NCBI GenBank assembly: GCA_963806145.1
Contig: CAWDXD010000023.1
Location: 89,178 to 153,177 of the forward strand
Origin: DASXKD01 sp963806145
Lineage (GTDB): Bacteria; Actinomycetota; Actinomycetes; Streptosporangiales; Streptosporangiaceae
Direction: 5' to 3'
DNA length: 64,000 nucleotides
This document shows, piece after piece, positions 41,325 to 49,491 of this stretch (the stretch's first letter is position 1; each line of letters opens with the position of its first letter). The notes under the pieces are model-generated. The model was not told the origin of the DNA. It did not search any database and saw only the letters and a program-made list of their open reading frames with translations. The position numbers and the translations under genes were made by a program.

Positions 41325-41409
41325 CTTCCCAGTATGCGGCCTGCCACCTGGCCGGCCGGTGGGCCGGCTGCCGCCGGGGGCGGGGGCCCTGGCCGCTGCG
41401 GGCCCGGCC

Positions 41410-41703
41410 TCACATCGCCATCAGGCAGCCGTCCCAGTACGCCTCCACCCTGGCCCGGCGCCGCCCGGCGACGCCGATCTCCAGCACGTCGGGCCGCCGT
41501 CCCCCGGGCGCGCGGAACCAGACCTCCAGCGGCGCGTCCGCGGCGGGCGCGAACCCGGTCAGCCCCGGCGGCGGCTCGGTCGCCGCGTGCATCATCGCGG
41601 GCGTCCCCGAGCAGCACAGGCGCGGGGTGGCGGACCAGACCCACAGCCGTCCGCCGTGGGCGCGCACGAAGTCGGCCGCCTCGCTGCTCACTTCCACCCG
41701 CAC
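41410..41703 (-). CDS. Small protein with CC motif, HesB/IscA-like?
   Basis: A 97-residue protein starting at GTG 41703 (MRVEVSSEAADFVRAHGGRL), with WVWSATPRLCCSGTPAMMHA in the middle and RRRARVEAYWDGCLMAM at the end. Similar short actinobacterial proteins keep the GGRLYVW, CC and C-terminal WNGC features. The two Cys and later Cys could ligate metal, and the N-terminal phrase VSSEAADFV is reminiscent of HesB/IscA carriers, but this is weak. No ribosome site of note. Confidence 0.5.
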   Translation of the reverse strand: MRVEVSSEAADFVRAHGGRLWVWSATPRLCCSGTPAMMHAATEPPPGLTGFAPAADAPLEVWFRAPGGRRPDVLEIGVAGRRRARVEAYWDGCLMAM

Positions 41704-41813
41704 ACTCGTACGGTAACCCCGGCTGGCGCGGGGAGCCAGGCGCCGTGGCTGGCCCGGATCGCTTGAGCGGGGGGATACTGGGCAGCGCAGCCCATCCCCG
41801 CACGGAGGGGCCC

Positions 41814-42470
41814 GTGATCGCACGACGTGTGCGCTGGCCGCCCGACGCCCGCCTGATGGTGCGGCAACTGGCGGGCGTCTGGCTCTGCGGCTCCGTGCTG
41901 ATGGGCACGGTGGCCTGGGGGTTCATTTCCGCCCAGGGAATCGCCGTCCCGTCGGCCGCCCGGCCGTCGCGGTACGCGCCCTGCCCCGGCCCGGGCGTGC
42001 CGTGCGTGTATCCCTCGTTCTTCCAGCTCCTACCGCTGGCCAGGCTGGCGGTCCTGGTGCTGGTCGCCCTGCTGTTCGTCACGCTGGCGATCGTCGGCAA
42101 GCGAACCGCAGGTGCGTCCTGGCTGACCGGCGACGCCCGGGCGCGGCTGCTGTGGGTCCTGGTTGTCGGCGCGGCCGGGCTGGCGGGCTGGTCCTACGCA
42201 GCGGTCGTCACCTACGCCGCCGGGTTCGGTTCCGCGGCCAAGCTCATCCTCGCCTACACCGCGGGCGGGCTGCCGTTCGCGCTGGTCGCCGCGCTGCTGC
42301 TGCGGCCATGGCGGGTGAACGTGGTGGCCGGCGGCATGTGCGCCGGCCTGGTGGCGGCAGGTTTCCTGATGGTGGCCGGGCGCCCGGCGCCGCAGAACGT
42401 GTTCTGGCTGTACGCCGACTACGCCCGCTCGTTCTTCAGCGGCGGCTCCTCGGCGGTCCTGTTCTACTAG
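41814..42470 (+). CDS. Multi-pass membrane protein of unknown function
   Basis: A 218-residue integral membrane protein with five hydrophobic helices (LAGVWLCGSVLMGTVAWGFI, LARLAVLVLVALLFVTLAIV, LLWVLVVGAAGLAGWSYAA, ILAYTAGGLPFALVAALLL, VVAGGMCAGLVAAGFLMVAG). The loop CPGPGVPCVYPSFFQ holds two cysteines and faces outside if the N-terminus is inside. GTG 41814 has GGAGG five bases upstream. No family recognised. Ends before the TetR gene on the other strand. Confidence 0.65.
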   Translation: MIARRVRWPPDARLMVRQLAGVWLCGSVLMGTVAWGFISAQGIAVPSAARPSRYAPCPGPGVPCVYPSFFQLLPLARLAVLVLVALLFVTLAIVGKRTAGASWLTGDARARLLWVLVVGAAGLAGWSYAAVVTYAAGFGSAAKLILAYTAGGLPFALVAALLLRPWRVNVVAGGMCAGLVAAGFLMVAGRPAPQNVFWLYADYARSFFSGGSSAVLFY

Positions 42471-42564
42471 GCGAGGATTTTGCCCTTACGCCCGTTGCGC
42501 TCGGCGGCGCTGACAGGCAGCGGCGCCGCCTGCTCGCTCGGGGAGCAGGCGGGTGCCGCGTTTA

Positions 42565-43170
42565 TCAGTCCGCGCCCGGCTGGGGGCGCAAGCCGTCCAG
42601 GATCAGGGCCAGCATCCGGTCCGCCTGCGCCGGGTCCGGTGCCTTTTCCGTGGCGATGTTCACCGCGTGCACCAGCCTGATCAGGTCCTTGGCGTCGGCG
42701 TCCGGGCGCACCACGCCGGCCTGCTGGGCGCGGGCGAGCAGGGAGTCGGCCGCGCCGCCGATCCTCTTGGCGCAGGCGGACAACAGTTCCGAGTCCGTGC
42801 CGAGGGTGGCCAGCAGGGCCGTGGTCATGCTCCGCTTGGTGCTGCTGAACTTCACCAGGGCGCGCATCCAGTCGGCGAGCGCGTCGCCCGGCGACTCGGC
42901 CCGGAGCAGTTCCTCCGCTCGCGCGCTGAGCGATTCGACCTGACCGGTGTAGACCGCTTCGAGCAGCGCCTGCCTGGTGGGGAAGTGGCGGTACAGCGTG
43001 CCGATCCCGACGCCGGCCCGCCGGGCGATCTCCTCCAGGGAGACGTCGTCGGCGCCGTGCTCCACGAACGCGGCGCTCGCCGCCTCGAGCAGCCGGGCGT
43101 AGTTGCGCTGGGCGTCGGCGCGCATCGGGCGCGGCTCCGGCGCCTGCGCCCGGGTACCGGTCACGCTCAT
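42565..43170 (-). CDS. TetR-family repressor of the adjacent efflux gene
   Basis: A 201-residue TetR regulator. HTH: YARLLEAASAAFVEHGADDV, SLEEIARRAGVGIGTLYRHF, then a C-terminal ligand/dimer domain (FSSTKRSMTTALLATLGTDS). ATG 43170 has AGGTGA six bases upstream. The gene is divergent from a DHA2 efflux pump, and the pump promoter carries a perfect inverted repeat between its -35 and -10, the classic design for a TetR-controlled exporter released by its substrate. Confidence 0.9.
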   Translation of the reverse strand: MSVTGTRAQAPEPRPMRADAQRNYARLLEAASAAFVEHGADDVSLEEIARRAGVGIGTLYRHFPTRQALLEAVYTGQVESLSARAEELLRAESPGDALADWMRALVKFSSTKRSMTTALLATLGTDSELLSACAKRIGGAADSLLARAQQAGVVRPDADAKDLIRLVHAVNIATEKAPDPAQADRMLALILDGLRPQPGAD

Positions 43171-43200
43171 CCGCTGTCACCTGCCCAGTCATAAATCAGT

Positions 43201-43229
43201 TTGCCAAACGGAGGCACCCTCCGTATAGT
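43201..43229 (+). promoter_or_regulatory. Sigma-70-like promoter with operator, for the efflux gene
   Basis: TTGCCA (43201-43206) and TATAGT (43224-43229) are separated by exactly 17 bases. The spacer holds ACGGAGG (43208-43214) and CCTCCGT (43218-43224), a perfect 7-3-7 inverted repeat overlapping the first base of the -10. A second, weaker CGGAG...CTCCG pair follows at about 43233-43247. Binding of the divergent TetR product here would block polymerase. Confidence 0.75.
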
Positions 43230-43328
43230 TAGCGGAGGTTGGCTCCGGTTACAGGATAACCAACGCCGGCCGGGCCGGCGCTCATTCCCCGGCCCTCTCA
43301 TCTCGAGTTCGTCGCTTGAAAGGAACTC

Positions 43329-44783
43329 ATGCCGACCTCGTCGATCATGCAAGAAACCAGCCAGCGCCTCGGTCGCCGGAACGCGCTGCGGGACCGCAGG
43401 GGCCTGGCCCTGGCGATCGTCCTGGGCGCCCAGCTCATGATCATTCTCGACCTGACCGTGGTGAACATCGCCCTGCCGGGCATCGCCAGCGGGCTGCACT
43501 TCTCCGCGGCCAGCCTGTCCTGGGTGCTGAACGCCTACGCGCTGACGTTCGGTGGCCTGCTGCTGCTCGGCGGCCGTACCGGTGACATCCTCGGCCGGCG
43601 CCGGGTGTTCGGCGCCGGCGTCGTCTTGTTCACCGCTGCCTCGCTGGCAGGCGGCCTGGCGCAGTCGGCGGGCTGGCTGCTCGCCGCCCGCGCGGCGCAG
43701 GGCGTCGGCGGCGCGTTCGCCTCGCCGGCCGTGCTGGCGATGATCACCGCCAGCTTCGCGGACGGCCGCGAGCGCGCCCGCGCGCTGGGCATCTACACCG
43801 CCGTGGTGATGGGCGGCGGGTCGCTCGGCCTGGTGCTCGGCGGCGTGATCACCGAGTGGGTGTCGTGGCGCTGGGTGCTGTTCATCAACGTGCCGATCGG
43901 CGTGCTCGTCGCCGTCGCCGCCCCGATGTTCCTGCCCGAGACCGCCCGCCAGCCCGGCCATTTCGACGCCGCCGGCGCGCTGACCTCCACGGCGGGGATG
44001 GTCTCGCTCGTGTACGGGATCATCCGCGCCGCCGCGGACGGCTGGGGGAACCCGGTCACGCTGGCCGCGCTCACCGCCGCCGCCGTCCTGCTCGCGGGGT
44101 TCGTCTGGCGCGAGTCCCGCGCACAGCAGCCGATCACCCCGCTGCGGCTGTTCGCCGACCGCCGCCGGGCCGGCTCCTACCTGACGCGGCTGCTCATCGT
44201 GGCGGGCATGTTCGGCATGTTCTTCTTCCTCACCCAGTTCGTCCAGGAAATCCTCGGGTTCAGCCCGCTGCGCGCGGGGATTTCCTTCCTGCCGATGACC
44301 GCCGCCCTGTTCGGGGTCTCCCGGCTGGCGCCCCGGCTGGTGAGCCGGTTCCGCCCCTGGACGCTCATGGTGACCGGCATGCTGCCGGTGGTGGCCGGGA
44401 TGACCTGGCTGTCCCGTATCGAGCCGGGAACCGGCTACCTGGCCGGGGTCCTCGGCCCCATGGTGCTCATCGGCGCCGGGATGGGCGTGGTGTTCGTGCC
44501 GCTCACCATGGCCTCGCTGTCCGGGGTGCGGCCGGGCGACTCGGGCGCCGCGTCCAGCATGGTGAACGTGATGCAGCAGGTCGGCGGCTCGCTGGGGCTG
44601 GCCGTCCTGGTCACCGCGGCCAGCGGCGCGATGGGGCACGCGGCCGGGCAGGCCGCCGTGGTGCACGGGATGTCCCGCGCCTTCACCCTGGCAGCCGTCC
44701 TGGATGTGCTCGCCCTCCTGGTGGTGCTGACCGTGATGCGGCCCGCACCGAGCGAAACGGGCGATACCGCTGCAAGTCGGTAA
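43329..44783 (+). CDS. DHA2-family (EmrB/QacA) multidrug efflux MFS transporter
   Basis: A 484-residue, 14-helix exporter using the proton gradient. Motif D1 is IILDLTVVNIALPGIASGLH, motif A GGRTGDILGRRRVFGAGV, motif C in GGGSLGLVLGGVITEWVSWR, and the C-terminal half has GMGVVFVPLTMASLSGVRPG. ATG 43329 follows GAAAGGA by about five bases, and about 100 bases of leader separate it from its promoter. Controlled by the divergent TetR gene. Which compound is exported is unknown. Confidence 0.9.
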   Translation: MPTSSIMQETSQRLGRRNALRDRRGLALAIVLGAQLMIILDLTVVNIALPGIASGLHFSAASLSWVLNAYALTFGGLLLLGGRTGDILGRRRVFGAGVVLFTAASLAGGLAQSAGWLLAARAAQGVGGAFASPAVLAMITASFADGRERARALGIYTAVVMGGGSLGLVLGGVITEWVSWRWVLFINVPIGVLVAVAAPMFLPETARQPGHFDAAGALTSTAGMVSLVYGIIRAAADGWGNPVTLAALTAAAVLLAGFVWRESRAQQPITPLRLFADRRRAGSYLTRLLIVAGMFGMFFFLTQFVQEILGFSPLRAGISFLPMTAALFGVSRLAPRLVSRFRPWTLMVTGMLPVVAGMTWLSRIEPGTGYLAGVLGPMVLIGAGMGVVFVPLTMASLSGVRPGDSGAASSMVNVMQQVGGSLGLAVLVTAASGAMGHAAGQAAVVHGMSRAFTLAAVLDVLALLVVLTVMRPAPSETGDTAASR

Positions 44784-44855
44784 CGTGCGGCGCCCGCGCT
44801 GCGCACCGGCGGGGGTAGTCCCTGGCGGCAACCGGCCGGCCGCCAGGGACCGCGC

Positions 44856-45401
44856 TCAGGATGGCCGGCGTAGCGCACCGCGGCCCTGGATGAGCGCGAG
44901 GGTGGCGCTCGCGGCCTGGTCCGCGGCAGTGCCGGCGGGGTCTTCCTCGTCCTCGAAGGAACCGTCGAGCAGCAGCGCGGCGTGGCCGTGCGCGGTGGCC
45001 TCCACCACCGCTATCAGGGCGTCGGCGGCCTTCGCGTCGCGCCCGCACACCTCCAGGGCGCAGGCACGGAAGGTCTCCTCCAGGGCATGAAAGGCGCACC
45101 GGAACTCGGGGTAACGGCTCTTGTCGATGCCCGTCACGAACAGCGTGCCGAACAGCGGGCGCTGCTCGCCGGCGCACCTGACGTAGGCACGGGCCAGGGC
45201 GGCCAGCCGCTGCTCGGGGGAATCGGTGTCGCGCACCTCCGCCGCCAGGGCGGCGGCGAACTCCTCAACCGCGCGGATTCCCACCGCCGCGAGCAGGTCG
45301 TCGCGGTCCGCGAAATGCCGGTAGGGGGCGGCCACCGTGACGCCGAGCCTGCGGCTGACCTCGGCCAGCGAGAGCCCGGCCCGGTCGTGTGCGGCTGACG
45401 G
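44856..45401 (-). pseudogene. TetR-family regulator lacking its first helix
   Basis: The minus strand encodes most of a TetR protein: GLSLAEVSRRLGVTVAAPYR, HFADRDDLLAAVGIRAVEEF, a TetR_C domain with RAYVRCAGEQRPLFGTLFVT, down to a stop at 44856. The first helix that should precede GLSL is replaced from about 45401 outwards by Arg/Pro-rich text that belongs to the leader of the gene at 45439 on the other strand. The frame stays open to a GTG at 45518 but that start would need to run through the neighbour. Most likely a 5' truncated relic, possibly cut when the neighbour arrived. Confidence 0.6.
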
Positions 45402-45438
45402 CCGGAACTGCGTTACGTTTCGTCGTGGAGGTGAGCCG

Positions 45439-46068
45439 ATGGCGGCTGGCCCAGTGCGCGGCGCCGGCCGATCGCTGGCGCTGACTCCCGCGCACGGGCG
45501 GGCGCTGACCGCGATCACGGCCGGACTGAGCCGGGCCGCCGGTTACGACGACGAGTCGATCGTGCACGAGTACTGGCTTATGCGGCGCTACGACAGCGGC
45601 CGCTATGCCACGCTCGGCGACGCCCGGCGGGCCGCCGTCGCCACTGCATGGCACGAGGCGGGTCACGCCGTCGCCGCCCTCACAGCGGGAGCGCGGTTCA
45701 GTTCAGCCAGCATCCACCCTGGCAGCGGCACCGAGGGCCGGGTCCACCGCATCCAGGGCGCGGGCGACCTGGCCTTCGTGGTGGACGCCGCCGGTCAGAT
45801 TGCCGAGCGACTGCGCGCCTGGACCCTCCCCGACGACGACTGGCTGCGCGAATGGCTGCCCACCTGGCGGGATGACGGCGGCGACGCCAAACGGTTCCGG
45901 GCCGCCATCCGGCTGCGCTTCGGCAACGACGAGTTCGCCGCCTGGCGCTACAGCGAGTCACTCCTGACCCCGCACCGCCTGAAGATCCGCAACGTCGCCC
46001 GCGCCCTGCTGGTACATCCCCGGCACATTCCGCTAGCGGTCGTCGCAGCGCTCGCCAAAGACCGCTGA
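45439..46068 (+). CDS. HEAGH-motif protein, putative zinc metalloprotease
   Basis: A 209-residue soluble protein with RAAVATAWHEAGHAVAALTA near residue 72, an HExxH zinc motif in the context used by FtsH-type (M41) peptidases, followed by GARFSSASIHPGSG. A third ligand could be in DAAGQIAERLRAW. The AAA half of FtsH is absent, so this is a stand-alone peptidase-like domain, or an inactive relative. ATG 45439 has GGAGGT six bases upstream and this start avoids the older frame. Its leader seems to have replaced the 5' end of the TetR gene. No partner gene adjoins. Confidence 0.6.
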   Translation: MAAGPVRGAGRSLALTPAHGRALTAITAGLSRAAGYDDESIVHEYWLMRRYDSGRYATLGDARRAAVATAWHEAGHAVAALTAGARFSSASIHPGSGTEGRVHRIQGAGDLAFVVDAAGQIAERLRAWTLPDDDWLREWLPTWRDDGGDAKRFRAAIRLRFGNDEFAAWRYSESLLTPHRLKIRNVARALLVHPRHIPLAVVAALAKDR

Positions 46069-46161
46069 TCGTGCCCCGGAACCCGGTCAAACCCATCCCC
46101 GCCCCCCAAAGCACTTCACGGTCGAACAGTTAGACATCAACGGATGGGATAAACTTGGTAT

Positions 46162-46617
46162 ATGCGACCGGCGCGGACACCTATCGGGCTGGAACTGGCC
46201 CGGGCGGCCCGGACGGTCAGCCGAGCCTTTGACGACGCCCTGGCCGAGGCGGGCGGTTCGCTGCCGGTCTGGCTGGTCCTGCTCAACCTGAAGACCCGGC
46301 AGGTGTCCAGCCAGCGCGAACTGGCCGAGGCGGTGGGGGTGCGGGAAGCAACCCTGACCCATCACCTCAACGCCATGGACACTCAGGGCCTGGTCACCCG
46401 GACCCGGGATCCCGCCAACCGGCGCATTCATGTGGTGGAGCTGACCCCGGCAGGCGAGGCGGCCTTCATCCGGCTGGCGGAAGCGGCGACCACCTTCGAC
46501 CGCCGACTCCGCGACGGCCTGAACGACGCCGACCTCGACGTCCTGGCAACCGTGCTCGGCAGGCTGGCCGGAAACGTGGCGGGCGGGCAAGGCCCGGCCG
46601 GCCCCTGGCCATCCTGA
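46162..46617 (+). CDS. MarR-family transcriptional regulator
   Basis: A 151-residue winged-helix regulator: LPVWLVLLNLKTRQVSSQRE, LAEAVGVREATLTHHLNAMD, QGLVTRTRDPANRRIHVVEL and a dimerising C-terminal helix pair. ATG 46162 has no good ribosome site and lies right after an AT-rich stretch (TTAGACATCAACGGATGGGA and TAAACT), so transcription may start at or near the ATG. The downstream SDR gene on the same strand, 90 bases on, is the likeliest target. Confidence 0.85.
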   Translation: MRPARTPIGLELARAARTVSRAFDDALAEAGGSLPVWLVLLNLKTRQVSSQRELAEAVGVREATLTHHLNAMDTQGLVTRTRDPANRRIHVVELTPAGEAAFIRLAEAATTFDRRLRDGLNDADLDVLATVLGRLAGNVAGGQGPAGPWPS

Positions 46618-46706
46618 GCCGGCCCTGTTGATCTGGAGCCGCGCTGGCATACGCTTCGGGCCAGCGGCGGGGACGGCCTCCGCTGGCGTTCCGCGCGGGA
46701 GCGGCC

Positions 46707-47474
46707 ATGGATCTGTTCGATCTGTCCGGGAAGACCGCCGTCGTCACCGGGGGCAGCCGCGGCATCGGGCTCATGATCGCCCGCGGCCTGCTGCAGGCCG
46801 GGGCACGGGTATACATCAGCTCACGCAAGGCCGATGCCTGCGCCGAGGCGGCGAAGGAGCTCTCCGGGCACGGCCCCGTTCATGCCATTCCCGCCGACCT
46901 GTCGGCGGAGCCGGAGTGCCTGCGACTGGCCACCGAGGTCGGCGAGCGCGAACAGGCCGTGAACGTCCTGGTCAACAACGCCGGTGCCACCTGGGGCGCG
47001 CCGCTAGCGGACTACCCCGCCGCGGCCTGGGACAAGGTGGTGGACCTCAACCTGAAGACGCCATTCTTCCTGACCAGGGCGTTTCTGCCGCTGCTTGAGG
47101 CCGCCGGAACGGATGAGGACCCCGCCCGGATCATCAACATCGGGAGCATCGACGGCCTGCGAGTACCGCCGTTCCCGACGTACGCCTACTCGGCCAGCAA
47201 GGCCGGGCTGCACCACCTGACCCGGGTGCTCGCACGCGAACTCGGCCCCCGGCGGATCACCGTCAACGCCGTGGCCCCGGGGCCGTTCGAGTCCAAGATG
47301 ATGGCCGCCACCCTCACGACACTGGGGGACGCGATCGCCGACGCGGCTCCGCTGAGGCGGATCGGCCGGCCCGACGACATGGCCGGCGTCGCGATCTACC
47401 TGGCCTCGCGTGCGGGCGCCTACGTCACCGGCGCTGTCATCCCGGTAGACGGCGGCATCGGCACCACCGTCTGA
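46707..47474 (+). CDS. Short-chain dehydrogenase/reductase
   Basis: A 255-residue classical SDR that oxidises or reduces an alcohol/ketone with NAD(P). It has the cofactor loop VVTGGSRGIGLMIARGLLQ, NNAG at VLVNNAGATWG, catalytic Ser in INIGSIDGLR, YxxxK in YAYSASKAGLHHL, and the C-terminal GAVIPVDGGIGTTV. An Arg-Lys pair after beta2 (ISSRKADAC) favours NADP. ATG 46707 follows GGGAG by five bases. Close homologues are called gluconate or polyol dehydrogenases; substrate not determined. Confidence 0.9.
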   Translation: MDLFDLSGKTAVVTGGSRGIGLMIARGLLQAGARVYISSRKADACAEAAKELSGHGPVHAIPADLSAEPECLRLATEVGEREQAVNVLVNNAGATWGAPLADYPAAAWDKVVDLNLKTPFFLTRAFLPLLEAAGTDEDPARIINIGSIDGLRVPPFPTYAYSASKAGLHHLTRVLARELGPRRITVNAVAPGPFESKMMAATLTTLGDAIADAAPLRRIGRPDDMAGVAIYLASRAGAYVTGAVIPVDGGIGTTV

Positions 47475-47620
47475 CGCCGCTCCGGCACTCCAGGTGCACC
47501 AAGCTCAGGATCGCCATCCTCGCCGCGCGCCAGGCAAGGGGCCGGACAGCGCAGCCACGAGCTAGACGCCGAGTGGCGTGAGGAGTATCCGCAAGACCTG
47601 GCCATCCTGACAAGCTGGCG

Positions 47621-47880
47621 ATCCTGCAGCGCGCCATCGGCGCACGCCTGCCCGGCTTCCACGGCAGCATCACCGGCGCCGCCGCGCGGGCCGCCGCCGA
47701 CCCGGTCCGTGCCCTCCCCGCGCTGGCGGACGCGTTCGGCGCCACGTTCTGGGTCGCGCTCGGCCTCACCGCGGCCTCGCTCATCGCGGCGCTCGCACTG
47801 CCCGGGTGCCGCGCCGCACAGCAGCCGACCGCACCGCAGGCCCGGCACAACCCGGAGCCGGCCGCCGCAAGCCGGTCAAG
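47621..47880 (+). pseudogene. C-terminal remnant of a DHA2 efflux transporter gene
   Basis: One frame reads LQRAIGARLPGFHGSITGAA, DPVRALPALADAFGATFWVA, LGLTAASLIAALALPGCRAA, which is the last helix and tail of an EmrB/QacA-type pump, like the end of the intact gene at 43329-44783 but not the same sequence. There is no start and the upstream helices are gone. It occupies the 450-base gap 47475-47927; nothing else is recognisable there except the onset of AT-richer sequence. Confidence 0.6.
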
Positions 47881-47927
47881 CAATTCAGGCGGGAACTCAG
47901 TGAGCCTTTCGTCCTATCTGGGGTGCC

Positions 47928-48386
47928 TCATTCATCTGCCGTTGCTTTCTCCCATGGCAGTTTGCCGTAATACTCACCTGCCTCGGTTAGCTTGTTGTCC
48001 CAGCTGTTCTTGGCCTTTGATATGGTCGTTGACCGCCAGAAGGGGAGGCGGTAGTTTTCCCAAATGAGCACTGAACACCCGAGGGCTTTATTGAGCTCAT
48101 CCTCGATCTGCTTCAGCCGCCCAGCGCATCTATTTATGTAGTAAAGGAAGAGTATCCAGATTACGATAGCGGCTCCGAGGGCAATGATGATCGTGGCAAA
48201 TATTATCAACGTGTCGTGTTTCCCGGTTCCCCATTTAGCAGTCACTATAGTCGCGGCCACTGCTGCCAGCCCCACAAGCTGGAACCGGGAGCTGGCGCGT
48301 GACACTATCTCATCGCGCAGTGAGTCATACTCGTGAAGGAGCACATTGATGACGAGCTCACTATTGGTTTCTCCGCTGCCTGTCAT
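47928..48386 (-). CDS. Two-helix membrane protein, SLATT-like, in AT-rich DNA
   Basis: A 152-residue protein: an N-terminal helix INVLLHEYDSLRDEIVSRAS, two membrane helices (FQLVGLAAVAATIVTAKWG and LIIFATIIIALGAAIVIWIL), then a polar helical tail (GRLKQIEDELNKALGCSVLI). The EYxxLRxEI...R start before paired helices resembles SLATT-type 2-TM effector proteins that accompany nucleotide-signalling defence systems, but no partner nucleotidyltransferase or SLOG protein is here. ATG 48386 follows GGAGGA. The DNA is only about half GC by eye, with codons such as TTA and AGT, far from its neighbours, which points to recent transfer. Confidence 0.65.
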   Translation of the reverse strand: MTGSGETNSELVINVLLHEYDSLRDEIVSRASSRFQLVGLAAVAATIVTAKWGTGKHDTLIIFATIIIALGAAIVIWILFLYYINRCAGRLKQIEDELNKALGCSVLIWENYRLPFWRSTTISKAKNSWDNKLTEAGEYYGKLPWEKATADE

Positions 48387-48420
48387 GCTGCTATCTTCCT
48401 CCTCGGAACAGCGGAGTGCT

Positions 48421-49491
48421 TTATCGCGCGGACGGCTCGTCACCTCCCGGCGCTTGCCATGGCTGCAGAGGGCGTCCCGAAGGCGGGCCCGGCGGAGACG
48501 GGGAGACCTCGCGGACGGTGACGGCGCGGGCCAGGTCCCGTGCCGTCGCCAGGTCCGGGCTGCCCGCCGTGCCGCCCGGCGCGCGGGTGGACGCGGCACC
48601 CACGGCACAGCCGAGTGCTACCGCCGCGGGCAGGTCCAGCCCGCCGAGCAGCCCGGCGATGACGCCGGCGTTGAAGCAGTCGCCGGCCCCGGTGGCGTCG
48701 GTCACCTTGACCGGGGGCGGTTCGGCCAGATAGCGGCGGATTCCGTCGGCGCACAGCGCGCCGCGCTCGCCGAGCTTGACCACCAGCGCCGGCCCGGCCG
48801 CGGTCAGCGCGCGCACGGCCTGCTCCAGGTCCGGCACACCTGCCAGCAACAGCGCCTCGGCCTCGTTGGGCAGCAGCAGGCTGGTGTGCCCGAGCGCCTC
48901 GGTGAGCCGCGGGTCCGCCCACCGCTGTGCCGGGTCCCAGTTGGTGTCCAGCGAGGTGCTGGCCCCGGCGGCCCGGGCGGCGCCGAGCAGCGCGGCCAGC
49001 CCGGGCCCTAGCGAGTCCGCCACCAGGAAGTAGGAGCTGACATGGACGTGCCGGGCGCGCACCAGCAGCGCGGACGGTACGTCGCGGGCGGTCAGCGTGG
49101 CCACCGCCCCGGTCGCGGTGAGGATCGCCCGGTCCCCGCCGGCCGACAGCGCCACGGTCATCCCGGTGGGCGTATCGCGGCGCACCGCCACGGGGCCGGC
49201 GTCGACTCCTTCGGCGGCCAGCTGCCCGAGCATGAACCGGCCCGCCGGGTCGTCGCCGACCGCCGCGGCCAGCGCCACCCGCAGCCCCAGCCGCGCCGCG
49301 GCCACCGCGGTGATCGAGGCGGACCCGCCGATCTCCAGCGAGATGCCGTCCACCAGCTTTTCCTGCTGGCCGAACGCGGGGGTGACGTCACCGCCGACGA
49401 CCATCACGTCGGGATTGCAGTCCCCGATGACCAGCAGGTCAACCGGGCCGGCCCCGGTTTCCCAGGCCGGGCCGCGCTCAGGCGGTGACAA
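48421..49491 (-). CDS. PfkB/ribokinase-family sugar kinase
   Basis: A 356-residue carbohydrate kinase. PfkB marks: LLVIGDCNPDVMVVGGDVTP, GGSASITAVAAARLGLRVAL, PNEAEALLLAGVPDLEQAVR and the catalytic KVTDATGAGDCFNAGVIAG. The start is TTG 49491, inside the DeoR gene by 14 bases; no other start is near, so coupling is likely. It is the last gene of the minus-strand sugar operon. As LacC-type kinase is encoded separately at 51184-52122, this one could phosphorylate the free amino sugar (galactosamine) or another sugar before the SIS enzyme; this is inference from pathway logic. Confidence 0.85.
   Translation of the reverse strand: MSPPERGPAWETGAGPVDLLVIGDCNPDVMVVGGDVTPAFGQQEKLVDGISLEIGGSASITAVAAARLGLRVALAAAVGDDPAGRFMLGQLAAEGVDAGPVAVRRDTPTGMTVALSAGGDRAILTATGAVATLTARDVPSALLVRARHVHVSSYFLVADSLGPGLAALLGAARAAGASTSLDTNWDPAQRWADPRLTEALGHTSLLLPNEAEALLLAGVPDLEQAVRALTAAGPALVVKLGERGALCADGIRRYLAEPPPVKVTDATGAGDCFNAGVIAGLLGGLDLPAAVALGCAVGAASTRAPGGTAGSPDLATARDLARAVTVREVSPSPPGPPSGRPLQPWQAPGGDEPSAR

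Noticed and set aside
43167..44831. Long minus-strand frame opposite the DHA2 pump
   Set aside because: Antisense frame rich in His, Gly and Gln with no recognisable fold; the pump on the plus strand has complete MFS motifs.
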